64,000 nucleotides of DNA from positions 868,001 through 932,000 of the forward strand of contig OZ239145.1 in NCBI GenBank assembly GCA_965194535.1. The letters are read 5' to 3'. A program made the position numbers and the translations under genes. Every line of letters begins with the position of its first letter. The first letter of the stretch is position 1. The stretch comes from Verrucolacustris abundans (lineage in GTDB: Bacteria; Verrucomicrobiota; Verrucomicrobiia; Methylacidiphilales; Verrucolacustridaceae). The notes beneath the pieces are model-generated. The model had not been told where the DNA came from and did no database searches. It saw only the letters and a list, made by a program, of their open reading frames with translations. This document shows positions 33,474 through 42,737 of this stretch, piece by piece.

Positions 33474-34210
33474 TGGGGGAGATTGAACTCGTAGTGAAGG
33501 ACGGAGGCGAGAAAGAGGGAGGCTGTTTCGGATCGGAGGACGAGGGGTCCGAGTGAGGCGGGTTGAAATCCGGCCGAGCGGGCACGACCGATTTCGGCGG
33601 GGGTGAAATCTCCTTCCGGGCCGATGAGAAGATCCAAGGCCGGGGGTTTTCCTGCTTGTCGAACAGCCGCCAAAAGAGCGGGCAGAGGTTTGGCTTCGGG
33701 TTGGAGTGAACCAATGATCCTTCCTGCGGGGGGGGCAGGATTTGGCGCAGAGAGAAAGTTATCAAGGGGGCCTACTTCGTGAATCTTTGGGAGCCAATTT
33801 TGTCCCGACTGCTTACAGGCAGATAGGGCGATCGATTCCCAGCGATGTGATATCCGCTTTTCTCCCGATGGCTTGGAGATGGATCGTTCCGATGCGATGG
33901 GCCAGATTTCACTCACACCCAGCTCAGTTAACTTCTGGATGAGCAGATCCATCCCGACGGGCTTGATGAGCGCCTGACCAAAGCGGATCCGGCAGGACGG
34001 CGGGGGGGTACGAGCGGTGGAAAGGGTTTCGTAGGAGACTTCGTCGGCAGAGACTTGGGTTAGACGAACCCGTGCTTCCGTACCTTTTCCATCAAATATT
34101 GCAGCCGAATCACCTGAACGGAGACGGAGTACATCCACAGCGTGGTGGGACTCTTCCGGGGAGAATTTACCCGAGGAGAGGTTGGGATTGTAAAAGCGGT
34201 GGCCTGGCAT
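33470..34210 (-). CDS. rsmE: 16S rRNA m3U1498 methyltransferase
   Basis: RsmE methylates U1498 of 16S rRNA using S-adenosylmethionine and has a SPOUT knot fold. The 246-residue protein has an N-terminal PUA-like domain (RFYNPNLSSG, ESHHAVDVLRLRSGD) and the methyltransferase signature (LTELGVSEIWPI, ERSISKP, then LIGPEGDFTPAE and LGPLVLRSETA). The ATG at 34210 is five bases after the dnaJ stop, giving a compact grpE-dnaJ-rsmE order that is common in bacteria. The frame also extends upstream inside dnaJ and that part is rejected. Confidence 0.95.
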   Translation of the reverse strand: MPGHRFYNPNLSSGKFSPEESHHAVDVLRLRSGDSAAIFDGKGTEARVRLTQVSADEVSYETLSTARTPPPSCRIRFGQALIKPVGMDLLIQKLTELGVSEIWPIASERSISKPSGEKRISHRWESIALSACKQSGQNWLPKIHEVGPLDNFLSAPNPAPPAGRIIGSLQPEAKPLPALLAAVRQAGKPPALDLLIGPEGDFTPAEIGRARSAGFQPASLGPLVLRSETASLFLASVLHYEFNLPH

Positions 34211-34215
34211 GGAGG

Positions 34216-35376
34216 TTAGCCCTTGAACAGCTTCTTTGCTTTTTCGAGAAACGAGTGGCCCTCGGGGTGGGTATGTTCGTCGCACAGTTTTGCAAATTTC
34301 TCCAAAGCCTCTTTTTGCGCCGTGTTCAAGTGTTTAGGGATTTCAACTTGGATTCGGATATGAAGATCGCCTCTTGTACGTCCTGAAACGGAGGGGACAC
34401 CCTGACCGCGAATCCTGAAAACCTTGTCAGATGAGGTCCCAGCGGGAATCTTGAGTTTCATCTCCCCATCCAAACTGGGAATGCTGATTTCAGCACCGAG
34501 AGCTAACTGGCTAAAGGAGATGGGAATATTGCAGGCGAGGTCATTCTCCTCGCGATCGAAAACCGGGTGGGATTGAACGGAGAGGACCACATAAAGATCG
34601 CCTGCTGGACCACCCCTCGAACCCGCCTCGCCTTGTCCGACCGATCGTAGTCGTGAGCCTGTGTCCACTCCTGCAGGTATCTTTAGTTTAATACGCGCAT
34701 TTTCCTCAACGCGCCCTTCTCCTCGGCAGGATTTACAGGGGTTTTGAATTGTTTGGCCTGAGCCGCCACACTTTGGACAGGTTTGGGCGATAGAAAAGAA
34801 ACCCCGACTGACAGCGACCTGTCCTTGTCCACGGCATGTGGAGCAAGTTGTGGCCTTCGAACCGGCTGCTGCTCCTGTGCCTTGGCAAGGGGAGCAGGGA
34901 ACAGGACGACGAATCGTGATCTCCTTTTCACAACCCCGAACGGCTTCCATAAAATCGATCTCCAGATCGTACCGAAGATCGGAGCCCTGGTTGGAGCGAG
35001 CCCCGCGTCGACCGCCTCCTCCACCCCCGAATGCTCCCTCAAGGATGTCTCCAAAAATCCCGGCACCACCACCTCCCGAGTTGAAGACCTCGCGGAAGAC
35101 CTCGAAAGGATCATGAAACCCTCCTGCGCCACCCATACCTGATCCGGGGGCAAAGGCGCGATGTCCGTACCGATCATAGGCATCCCGTTTTTGCTGATCA
35201 GACAACACCTCATACGCTTCGCCGATCTCTTTAAACTTTTCTTCGGCCTTTTTGTCTCCCTTGTGTTTATCAGGATGATGTTGAACTGCGAGTTTGCGGT
35301 ACGCCTTTTTGATCTCCTCGGCTGTGGAAGTACGCGAGACGACCAGAACTTCGTAATAATCTCTCTTTGTAGACAC
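34216..35376 (-). CDS. dnaJ: Chaperone protein DnaJ
   Basis: DnaJ is the Hsp40 co-chaperone that stimulates DnaK ATPase. In order: J domain with HPD at 34-36 (VQHHPDKHKG), a Gly/Phe-rich linker with long glycine runs, the zinc-binding domain with four CxxCxGxG repeats (CSPCQGTG, CSTCRGQG, CPKCGGSG, CKSCRGEG), and C-terminal substrate-binding domains. The 386-residue length is normal. It follows grpE by three bases. dnaK and hrcA are not in the window. Confidence 0.98.
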   Translation of the reverse strand: MSTKRDYYEVLVVSRTSTAEEIKKAYRKLAVQHHPDKHKGDKKAEEKFKEIGEAYEVLSDQQKRDAYDRYGHRAFAPGSGMGGAGGFHDPFEVFREVFNSGGGGAGIFGDILEGAFGGGGGGRRGARSNQGSDLRYDLEIDFMEAVRGCEKEITIRRPVPCSPCQGTGAAAGSKATTCSTCRGQGQVAVSRGFFSIAQTCPKCGGSGQTIQNPCKSCRGEGRVEENARIKLKIPAGVDTGSRLRSVGQGEAGSRGGPAGDLYVVLSVQSHPVFDREENDLACNIPISFSQLALGAEISIPSLDGEMKLKIPAGTSSDKVFRIRGQGVPSVSGRTRGDLHIRIQVEIPKHLNTAQKEALEKFAKLCDEHTHPEGHSFLEKAKKLFKG

Positions 35377-35379
35377 GGC

Positions 35380-35916
35380 TTACGATGTAGGTGGTGCTGC
35401 CGTGATCACACTGGCAGGGCGAAGAAGGCGATCGCCGATTTTAAACCCACGGCGTCGCAGGTGGAGAATGGTGCCTTCTGATTTTCCCGGAGCAGGCTCT
35501 TGACCAAGAGCTTCATGCCAGTTGGGATCGAATGGTTTGCCCAAGGCATCAATCGGGGTGACTCCATGCTCGGTCAGAAATCGTTCAAATTGGGTTTGAA
35601 TCAGTTTTACTCCGTTGACAACGGACGCCGCATCTTTGGCGGAGGTAGCCGCTTGGAGACCAAGCTCAAGGTGATCTAGAAGAGGGAGAAGATCCGCAAG
35701 GATCGATTGGTTTGCATAACGCAAAGACTCCTCTTTTTCACGAACGAGTCTCTTTCTGCTGTTTTCGAAATCAGCCCGAGCTCGAAGAAGTTGATCTTTA
35801 AGAGAAGCGATCTCCGCTGCCGTTTGCTCGGCAGGGGATGGAACGGGAGCAGGAACTGAATCCTGAGGAGGGGTCTGCGGTTCGGGTGGTGTTGGCTGTG
35901 GGCTTTTTGACTTCAT
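35380..35916 (-). CDS. grpE: Nucleotide exchange factor GrpE
   Basis: GrpE releases ADP from DnaK. The 178-residue protein has a Pro-rich N-terminus, the long coiled coil (LKDQLLRARADFENSRKRL, about residues 39-57) and the C-terminal beta domain (PFDPNWHEALGQEPAPGKSEG, then RRRGFKIGDRLLRPASV). It heads the grpE-dnaJ-rsmE operon. The 148-base upstream gap should hold the promoter: GAGCAA and ACTATA on the plus strand read as a TTGCTC/TATAGT pair toward grpE with a long 19-base spacer. No CIRCE element was found. Confidence 0.96.
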   Translation of the reverse strand: MKSKSPQPTPPEPQTPPQDSVPAPVPSPAEQTAAEIASLKDQLLRARADFENSRKRLVREKEESLRYANQSILADLLPLLDHLELGLQAATSAKDAASVVNGVKLIQTQFERFLTEHGVTPIDALGKPFDPNWHEALGQEPAPGKSEGTILHLRRRGFKIGDRLLRPASVITAAPPTS

Positions 35917-36064
35917 TTGTGAGTACCCAACTATAGCAGATCTATCGCTATTTTGAGCAAAAAGTACTAATCCAAGATTGTAATTGTTATGAAATCTACT
36001 TTTGAGACTAAGCTTCTATTGGGTTGGCTGCATGGAGTGTGGGAACGGTACTTTTCCTAAAACG

Positions 36065-38560
36065 TTACTCTTCGCTCCAAAGAAAGTGGCGGTTTCGTAG
36101 GTCTTCGATCTTACGGGTGAAGGCGAGTTGGCTGGGGCCACCCGCCTTTTCAAGGATCCGATAGATAGAAAGTGCTCCGCGAAAGTCTCCTCGTTTTTCT
36201 TGAAGGCGTGCTGCTTCGGCCCCTGAGCGAGCGAACCAGAGATACTCGGGTTGCGCAGGTCCAGATGTAGGCGAGGCCTGTTTTGCATAGAGAACGTCGA
36301 GGTAAGCCTGAAGTGCATCCTCCTCACGCCCCAACTGCTCTAAGGATTTTCCGCGAATATATCCTGCCTCGTTCCGATCCGCCGAATCCGCGGCAGGGCT
36401 AGCGATCAGGCTCAAGGCAGTCGACGCAGCTCGCTCCAAACTAGCTCGATCCGTGCCACCGATGGCGAATTCACAGGCAAGGCGGCGTTTTGTGATCTCT
36501 ACCCAAGCTCGCTGTTCAGGGGTTTTGTTTGCGAGAAGAGAGTTTGCGATTTGGAGGCCTCCTGAATAGTCGCCTGAGGTGCGGGATGCATCAATCTCTG
36601 CCAATCGTGCATCTAGCCGGAGGGGGGAAGTATCTGAAATTGATCGAAACAGCTTCACGGCTTCCTCCGGATTTCCTAGGGCAAGGGCGCTTAGGCCTGC
36701 GTAATAACGGGCGTCATCCGCCAACGGATCCTTTGCAAATCGTTGGGCCATTTCACGAAAGCTAGAAAGAGCTTCCCCGTGGTTTTTCTCTTCGTAGTGA
36801 GTTTGCCCAATCTGAAAGGCCAAGGAGGGAGCCAAACTGCTTTCGGGAAAGCGCGCCAGGATCTTGGCGAATTCGGCACGAGATTGAGCTCCTGTAATTT
36901 CTTTTTGGCGTAAGCGAGCTTCGATTCCAGAGGCGAGGGCTTGGGGAAGAAGGGGTGACTTGGGAAAATTCCTTTCAAACTCGGCAAATGCAGCAATGGC
37001 GGCGGGATAGTCTCCTGTACGTAGAAGGGAGTTGGCTCTTCGCAGTGAAGCTTCGTCCTTGAGGGAATCGGCCCCAGGAAGTTTCGAAACTTCCGCTAGT
37101 GCAGAACGGCTTGCAGGTGAGTCCCCCTTATTCTCGAGCATTCGACCGCGCTCCAACGCCAAGGCAGCTCGACGACTACTTTCAGGATATTTTTTTGTAA
37201 AAAGCTCCTCGAGCCTTCCGAACTTTGCCGGATCGGGTTGCCGTGCGGCGGCGAGCGTTGCGTTGAAGTAGGCCTGCTCGGCAAGATTTGCCTTAGGAGC
37301 ACAAAGGGCGGCCTCCTCCCAAAGAGTGCTGGCCTCTGAGGGCTTTCCCTCTTGAAGTAGAATGTCGGCAAGGGCTGCTTTACCCTGATAAGTAATTTCC
37401 GAATTTAGGTTTTCCCGTTTGAGAAGACTTTGAAGCTGCTCACGGGCTGTGGTGAGTTGCCCCTGCTTGACGAGTGCCTCTGCAAGAAGGAGTTGGGCTG
37501 ATGGAAGTGCTGGGGAGAAGGGATAAGTTTTCATAAGATTATCCAGATCCGCCACGCTCGCCTCTAAATTTCCCGAGTCCAGGGAGCTGGAAGCTAAAAG
37601 GAGAAGGGCGGGGGCGTATCTGCCGCGCTTCTCATCGTCACTTTCCCTGTCTCGAACCGAGTCACGAAGCCGTAGGGATGCAGCTGGGAGGGATTGCGCT
37701 GTTTTTGCAGCCGACAGGTACTCCCGAGCCGCGGTTAGGTAAGATTCAGGATTTCCTCCGCAATCGAGAGCTTTTTCGAATGCGCTCGCAGCGTCAGCGG
37801 GTTTATCGCGGGCACGATCAATCTGCCCTATGGCAATCCAAGCTTGGGAAATTAAGTCCCGGGTTGCGCTTTTTCTATCCTCTATGACTTTCTCGAAAAG
37901 GGTGCGCGCTTCGTCTGCTTTTCCTCGCACCGCGAGAAGCCTCGCTTTCCAGTACATTGCTTCCGCAAGAATGGGCCCTGGACTTTTTGGCGAGATTTTC
38001 TCCAAGGCATCCGAAGCCTCATCGGATTTACCTTCCGATAGGAGAACCTTTACAAGGAAAAGCCGAGCCAAATCGTGGGATGGATTCTTTGGGTCATCCA
38101 AAACTTCGACTAGTTCACGGATCGCAGCAGTAGGATTATTTTCGTGGAGCCAAGTCTCGGCTAAACCCAGCCGAATCTGAGTTTTGATTTCAGAATTCTG
38201 CGCCTCTTTTTTGGCTTCCTGCCACTCAAGGACAGCATCACTTGATCGACCGACCTCGGCCAATGCGGCGGCCCGTGTTAATCTTTGGCGTATCAGAAGG
38301 TCAGGGGGGCAGTTTTTAGGTAGTGAAGAGAGTGCTTCAGCGGGTCGATGATCCAGTAGCAGAGCCTCAGCGAGCATCACTTGAGCCAATGGTTGAGGGG
38401 AGGAGTTATTCTTCTGTAGCCAATCCTGAATTCTGGTAGCGGCATCACGGCCTAATCCATCCTTCATCATCTCCTCCGCCACCCGAAGTTCCTTAGGAAT
38501 TTCGCCAGGTGCCGCGGCGAGAAGGAGGGGGAAAAGCGTGAGGAGAGCGAAGAGTTTCAT
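36065..38560 (-). CDS. Large exported TPR-repeat protein
   Basis: This 831-residue protein has a signal peptide (MKLFALLTLFPLLLAAAPG) and then repeated helical pairs of TPR type along its whole length (for example AEALLLDHRPAEALSSL, YYAGLSALALGNPEEAVKLF and ALSIYRILEKAG). TPR arrays of this kind in the periplasm usually scaffold envelope or outer-membrane complexes. It resembles the BamD/YbgF-type repeats but is much longer. The ATG at 38560 overlaps the uvrA stop (ATGA), so it is cotranslated with uvrA; the longer upstream reading is inside uvrA. No enzyme domain was seen. Confidence 0.85.
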   Translation of the reverse strand: MKLFALLTLFPLLLAAAPGEIPKELRVAEEMMKDGLGRDAATRIQDWLQKNNSSPQPLAQVMLAEALLLDHRPAEALSSLPKNCPPDLLIRQRLTRAAALAEVGRSSDAVLEWQEAKKEAQNSEIKTQIRLGLAETWLHENNPTAAIRELVEVLDDPKNPSHDLARLFLVKVLLSEGKSDEASDALEKISPKSPGPILAEAMYWKARLLAVRGKADEARTLFEKVIEDRKSATRDLISQAWIAIGQIDRARDKPADAASAFEKALDCGGNPESYLTAAREYLSAAKTAQSLPAASLRLRDSVRDRESDDEKRGRYAPALLLLASSSLDSGNLEASVADLDNLMKTYPFSPALPSAQLLLAEALVKQGQLTTAREQLQSLLKRENLNSEITYQGKAALADILLQEGKPSEASTLWEEAALCAPKANLAEQAYFNATLAAARQPDPAKFGRLEELFTKKYPESSRRAALALERGRMLENKGDSPASRSALAEVSKLPGADSLKDEASLRRANSLLRTGDYPAAIAAFAEFERNFPKSPLLPQALASGIEARLRQKEITGAQSRAEFAKILARFPESSLAPSLAFQIGQTHYEEKNHGEALSSFREMAQRFAKDPLADDARYYAGLSALALGNPEEAVKLFRSISDTSPLRLDARLAEIDASRTSGDYSGGLQIANSLLANKTPEQRAWVEITKRRLACEFAIGGTDRASLERAASTALSLIASPAADSADRNEAGYIRGKSLEQLGREEDALQAYLDVLYAKQASPTSGPAQPEYLWFARSGAEAARLQEKRGDFRGALSIYRILEKAGGPSQLAFTRKIEDLRNRHFLWSEE

Positions 38561-41358
38561 CGGGCGGAAAGTATCTTTCCAGTGGCGCTCGGGCAACTGC
38601 GAGCGACCTCTTGTGGGGTTCCCTTTGTGACTATCTGTCCTCCTTGATGGCCGCCGCTGGGGCCCAACTCCACGACCCAATCCGCATGACTCATAATGTC
38701 AGGGTGATGTTCCACGACAACGAGTGTATGTCCTGATTTACATAAATCGAAGAAAACCGATAGCAGATTTTCAACTTCGGCTAGGTGCAAACCCGTTGTG
38801 GGTTCATCCAGCAGGTAGAGAGTGGGTCCATGTGTTCGTTGAGCCAGGGCCGTCGCAAGTCGCACTCGCTGGGCTTCGCCTCCTGAAAAACGATCGGCCG
38901 ACTGACCAACGGGGAGGTAGCCGAGCCCGACTTTTTGTAGAGCTCCCAACGCATTGGCAAGGGGTGGAATGGCTCGCAGAAGTTCTAGGGCTCGATCGAC
39001 GGGCAGTTGCAAAATCTGGCCAATCGAATGTCCTCGATAGGTGATCGTTAACGTTTCGCGGTTATATCTTTCCCCACCGCAGGCGGGGCAAGGAGCGATT
39101 GCCTCTGGAAGAAGCTGTAGCTGAACGGCAATTTCGCCGAGGCCTGAGCAGGTTTCGCATCGGCCTCCCCGGACATTGAAACTGAATCGGGATGGGCCAA
39201 AACCGCGCGCTTTGGCAGAGGGAAGGGAGGCGAAGAGTTTTCGCACCTCATCCCAGACCCCAAGAAGAGACATGGGATGAGAGCGGGATTGGCGAGACAA
39301 AGGAGATTGATCGATGACGACGGCTCGGGTTAAAGAATCTGTTCCTACTAGAGATTGGTAGGGTCCGGGGAGAGGAGCAGAGGAGGGAGTGCCAAAGTGT
39401 CGTAGAAGGGCGTTCGCCAAGGTATCAAAGACGAGGGAGCTTTTGCCTGACCCGCTTACACCTGTCACGCAGGTGAACGCACCTAAGGGAATTGAGAAGT
39501 CCACTTTCTTTAAGTTGTGAGTGGCAGCTCCTTTTAAGTGAAGCCAATCGGTGAAGGAGTTTTTTCTTGTAGGGATTTTGATTTTACGTCGACCGGAGAG
39601 AAAAGCTCCTGTTAAGGATTGGGGAAGGTCAGAAATTTCTTTAGGAGTGCCTTGGCCTGTGATCTGGCCGCCTGCGGTGCCGGCTCCAGGTCCGAATTCG
39701 ATCAGGTAGTCGGCACGACGAAGAGTTTCCTCGTCGTGTTCGACCACAATCAGAGAATTGCCGAGATCGCGAAGTTGAAAAAGGAGGTTGAGGAGTCGGG
39801 AGTGTTCGGATGGGTGAAGGCCGATACTGGGTTCGTCCAGTACATAGAGGACACCTGTTAATCCTCCTCCGATTTGAGTTGCAAGACGGGTGCGGCGGTA
39901 TTCGCCTCCTGAAAGTGAGTCCATTGTGCGATCGAGCGTGAGGTATCCCAGTCCTAGCTGCTCGAGAAAGGAGAGGCGTTGGGTGAGGGCCGTCTGAAGA
40001 GGGACGAATGAGTGGGCGACTGGGCCAGAAGTGGGTTTGAGATGGGTAAGCCAGTGGAGAGCGTCTGAGGCGGTTAGTTGGCACAGAGTAGCGATTGAGT
40101 GGGTTTCGCCAGAGGGGGAGGTCAAAGTTACGGATTGAGCGGAGGTTTGAAGGCGTGTGCCTGAGCAGAGAGTGCAGATACCAGTAGAGAAAAAGCGCTG
40201 GAGTCGATGCCTGGCTGAGTCGGATTTGGCTTCGCCAAGTTGGCGAGAGAGTTCGGGAATCAATCCTTCCCAAGGTTTATTCTTAAAGAAGGGTCGCCCT
40301 TGAGAGCCGTGAAGAAATATCTTTTTCCACTTTTCTGGCCATGACATGAAAGGGGTGAGGGTGGGAATCTTTGCGTGCTGTGTGAATTCGCGTCCGAGAG
40401 TTCGGTAGAAGGCTCGCATCTTGGGATGAGCACGATTCCATGGTGCGATGGCACCCTTCTCGATGGGCAGGGCAGAGTTGGGGATAATCTTTTCTAAGTC
40501 CGGAGAAAGGGAGGTGCCTAAGCCAGAGCAGTTGGGGCAGGCGCCCTCGGTGCTATTGAAGGAAAAGTGTCTGGGGGTGAGGCGTGGAATGGCGGTGCCT
40601 GTATCTGGATCGTGGGGTTCCGTGGAAAAGGAGAGTTCGGGTTGAGCCAGGACTTTGGAGAAATCGTTATTGGTAAAGGCGACGCGTACTTTTCCTTGTC
40701 CAAGGCGGAGGGCAAGTTCAACGGAGTCGGTCAAGCGACCTCGGGCGAAGGGGGCAAGAGTGATTCGGTCGACGACTAGTTCTATGGAGGATTGGGTGGA
40801 GTCTGCTTGAAGTTCGACGATTTCTGTTTTTTGACGGACACGCAAAAAGCCCTCCTTTTTCAAGCGAGTGGGGTCGGCATGTGCCAAAGGTGCGAGAAGT
40901 ACGACGGAACGATCTTTCCCTTTTTCAAGAATCTGATCGACGATCTGTTGGGGGGAAAAAGAGAGGAGGGCTTTTCCTGTTTTCGGATCGTGGGGGGTTC
41001 CGTGCGTGGCAAAGAGAACGCGGAGATGATCATGGATTTCGGTGGCGGTGGCTAGGGTGGAGCGGGCGGAGCCTCCTGCTTGGCGCTGTTCGACGGCGAG
41101 GGTGGGGGAGAGGCCTTCAATCGTATCGATGTCGACAGCGGGAAGCTGGGCGAGGTGATGCCGAGCATGGGAGGATAGGCACTCGAGGTAGCGGCGTTGT
41201 CCTTCCGCGTAGATGGTATCAAAGGCGAGAGAACTTTTCCCTGACCCTGACGGACCAGTAAAGACGACCAGCTTGTGGCGAGGAATATCGAGGGAGAGAT
41301 TGGCCAGATTGTGTTGGCGTGCGCCTCGAATTCGGATGAGATCGCCCGTGGGGCTCAC
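38557..41358 (-). CDS. uvrA: UvrA-type excinuclease ABC subunit A, divergent
   Basis: UvrA is the damage-sensing ABC ATPase of nucleotide excision repair. Both ATPase halves are present: Walker A GPSGSGKSS (about 35-43) and GVSGSGKSS, signatures LSGGEYRR and FSGGEAQR, and ABC motifs VLDEPSIGLHP and LLDEPTTGLHLAE. Compared with the normal family, the first zinc module has lost its leading CPxC pair (here HDPDTG, about 249-254) and the usual QSPIGRTPRS reads QSPLSRQSRS. The later CETC...CPAC module is intact. No ATG lies at the 5' end; the GTG at 41358 is chosen, as a TTG at 41445 would overlap rpmA by 56 bases. A second, canonical uvrA may exist elsewhere. Confidence 0.88.
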   Translation of the reverse strand: MSPTGDLIRIRGARQHNLANLSLDIPRHKLVVFTGPSGSGKSSLAFDTIYAEGQRRYLECLSSHARHHLAQLPAVDIDTIEGLSPTLAVEQRQAGGSARSTLATATEIHDHLRVLFATHGTPHDPKTGKALLSFSPQQIVDQILEKGKDRSVVLLAPLAHADPTRLKKEGFLRVRQKTEIVELQADSTQSSIELVVDRITLAPFARGRLTDSVELALRLGQGKVRVAFTNNDFSKVLAQPELSFSTEPHDPDTGTAIPRLTPRHFSFNSTEGACPNCSGLGTSLSPDLEKIIPNSALPIEKGAIAPWNRAHPKMRAFYRTLGREFTQHAKIPTLTPFMSWPEKWKKIFLHGSQGRPFFKNKPWEGLIPELSRQLGEAKSDSARHRLQRFFSTGICTLCSGTRLQTSAQSVTLTSPSGETHSIATLCQLTASDALHWLTHLKPTSGPVAHSFVPLQTALTQRLSFLEQLGLGYLTLDRTMDSLSGGEYRRTRLATQIGGGLTGVLYVLDEPSIGLHPSEHSRLLNLLFQLRDLGNSLIVVEHDEETLRRADYLIEFGPGAGTAGGQITGQGTPKEISDLPQSLTGAFLSGRRKIKIPTRKNSFTDWLHLKGAATHNLKKVDFSIPLGAFTCVTGVSGSGKSSLVFDTLANALLRHFGTPSSAPLPGPYQSLVGTDSLTRAVVIDQSPLSRQSRSHPMSLLGVWDEVRKLFASLPSAKARGFGPSRFSFNVRGGRCETCSGLGEIAVQLQLLPEAIAPCPACGGERYNRETLTITYRGHSIGQILQLPVDRALELLRAIPPLANALGALQKVGLGYLPVGQSADRFSGGEAQRVRLATALAQRTHGPTLYLLDEPTTGLHLAEVENLLSVFFDLCKSGHTLVVVEHHPDIMSHADWVVELGPSGGHQGGQIVTKGTPQEVARSCPSATGKILSAR

Positions 41359-41389
41359 TGGAAGGGCCAAGGGGGGCCCGAGGGGCGGC

Positions 41390-41650
41390 TTAGGATGCCG
41401 CGGCGGGGGACGGATCGATATGGATGCGGCGGTTTCCCTTATCAAAGCGGACCCGGCCGTGGGAGAGTGCGAAGAGGGTGTGATCTCGGCCCATACCGAC
41501 GTTTTGACCTGCCTGAAATCTTGTTCCGCGTTGGCGGATAATGATGGAACCGGCGGGGATGGTTTCGCCGCCGAAACATTTTACTCCGAGGCGTTGGCTG
41601 CGGCTATCGCGACCGTTGCGTGTTGATCCTTGACCTTTTTTATGTGCCAT
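41390..41650 (-). CDS. rpmA: 50S ribosomal protein L27
   Basis: L27 lies near the peptidyl transferase centre. The 86-residue protein starts MAHKKGQGSTRNGRDSRSQRL and contains GGETIPAGSIIIRQRGTRFQAG and HTLFALSHGRVRF, all typical of L27. It has no long N-terminal leader of the kind processed in Firmicutes. It follows rplU by 14 bases in the standard rplU-rpmA order, but the usual obg gene downstream is replaced by uvrA. Confidence 0.98.
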   Translation of the reverse strand: MAHKKGQGSTRNGRDSRSQRLGVKCFGGETIPAGSIIIRQRGTRFQAGQNVGMGRDHTLFALSHGRVRFDKGNRRIHIDPSPAAAS

Positions 41651-41664
41651 GACGGTTTCCTCGG

Positions 41665-41988
41665 TTATTTGCCGGCTTGGATCTTTTGAATTTTGATCCG
41701 AGTCCGAGCCTGACGATGGCCGACGGTGCGGTGATACCCTTCCCGGCGACGATATTTGAAAGCGATGACTTTGGGGGCGCGATCGTGGGTGACAACTTCG
41801 GCAACGACCTTGGCACCAGCGACCGTGGGTTTGCCTACTTGAACCTTGCTGTCTTGCACAACCAGGAGGACGTCAGAAAATTCTGCTGAGGATCCTGGGG
41901 CAGTAGTAAGGCGTTCAATCTCAAGGGTCTCGCCTTCGCTGACCTTGTACTGTTTGCCTCCTGTGCGGATGACGGCGACGTTTGCCAT
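41665..41988 (-). CDS. rplU: 50S ribosomal protein L21
   Basis: L21 binds 23S rRNA. The 107-residue protein begins MANVAVIRTGGKQYKVSEGE and ends with the RREGYHRTVGHRQARTRIKI segment diagnostic of L21. It is the first gene of the rplU-rpmA pair. No leader structure was recognised in the 45 bases upstream. Confidence 0.98.
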   Translation of the reverse strand: MANVAVIRTGGKQYKVSEGETLEIERLTTAPGSSAEFSDVLLVVQDSKVQVGKPTVAGAKVVAEVVTHDRAPKVIAFKYRRREGYHRTVGHRQARTRIKIQKIQAGK

Positions 41989-42033
41989 AAGAAAAAAGAG
42001 TATCGGAAAAAAGGGGGTTCGGCAAGAGCAGGA

Positions 42034-42303
42034 TTAGGCAGGGGGCAGTTTTGGGGCTTTCTGGAAGGCGGTGCGGACGAGAAGTACGTCTTCGTGGCGG
42101 GCCCGACGGCGTTGATAGCGTTTATCGACCTCCTCGAGAAGTCGTTCCCAAACATCGGTCGGAAGAAGTTTTGGCGTTTCCCACTTTTCCGCATCTTTCT
42201 CTTTGCGTTGCCAGTGGACGACACCTGAGAAAAGGGAAACGCGGTAGGTGGTGGTGGGACGAGTGCCGTCGGACTTATCGGTCCACTCCATGCAACGACG
42301 CAT
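42034..42303 (-). CDS. Small protein of unknown function
   Basis: This 89-residue charged protein starts MRRCMEWTDKSDGTRP (an ATG at 42291 is the alternative) and ends QKAPKLPPA. It contains a Trp-bearing strand (VVHWQRKEKDAEKWET) and a helix with many Arg and Glu. No domain, signal or membrane segment was recognised. It follows the next unknown gene by nine bases on the same strand. Confidence 0.5.
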   Translation of the reverse strand: MRRCMEWTDKSDGTRPTTTYRVSLFSGVVHWQRKEKDAEKWETPKLLPTDVWERLLEEVDKRYQRRRARHEDVLLVRTAFQKAPKLPPA

Positions 42304-42312
42304 GGGTTTTGT

Positions 42313-42711
42313 TTACAGTTCGCCGCGGGCGACGGCTTCTCGGGCGAGACGTTCGGCCTCTTTCACTCGCTCTTTTTCGGCTTTCGTCGTCCAGTCGTCC
42401 CAAGATTTGCCAAACGCAGGGTCTTCGCCCGTGAAGTGAACGGCGGTGACATCACTGGCTGGGAACGTTTGGGGAATCGAGTCTTTGCCTTGGGGAATGT
42501 AAATATGAACTACTCCAGGGGATTCATCGTATCGAAAAACGAATCCGACGATCTTCTTACCGCCGCCGATATCCAAGGTGACGTCGCCACGGTAATCGAA
42601 GGCAGTTTGAAGGGCATGTCGACGAGATGCGGGGTCGGAACAGGTGAGGGTTGTGCCCTCGATCGAGCCTGGCTTATGCGTCGGCAAGGCGTGTTTTTCG
42701 GCCTGAGGCAT
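42313..42711 (-). CDS. Protein of unknown function
   Basis: This 132-residue cytoplasmic protein has a beta-rich middle (AFDYRGDVTLDIGGGKKIVGFV, then GVVHIYIPQG) and a highly charged C-terminal helix (KAEKERVKEAERLAREAV). The layout is reminiscent of small Sm/SH3-like barrels, but no family was identified. It is 26 bases downstream of hpnH on the same strand and nine bases before the small unknown gene, so the three may share a transcript. Confidence 0.55.
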   Translation of the reverse strand: MPQAEKHALPTHKPGSIEGTTLTCSDPASRRHALQTAFDYRGDVTLDIGGGKKIVGFVFRYDESPGVVHIYIPQGKDSIPQTFPASDVTAVHFTGEDPAFGKSWDDWTTKAEKERVKEAERLAREAVARGEL

Positions 42712-42737
42712 AGTGTTGAGTTGAAGTGACGGAGGGG

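Noticed and set aside
35933..35951. ATAGC-N9-GCTAT upstream of grpE as a CIRCE element
   Set aside because: The 9-base spacer fits, but the arms do not match TTAGCACTC/GAGTGCTAA, so HrcA control is not supported.
38561..38680. N-terminal extension of the TPR protein
   Set aside because: It lies inside uvrA; the ATG at 38560 gives a proper signal peptide and ATGA overlap.
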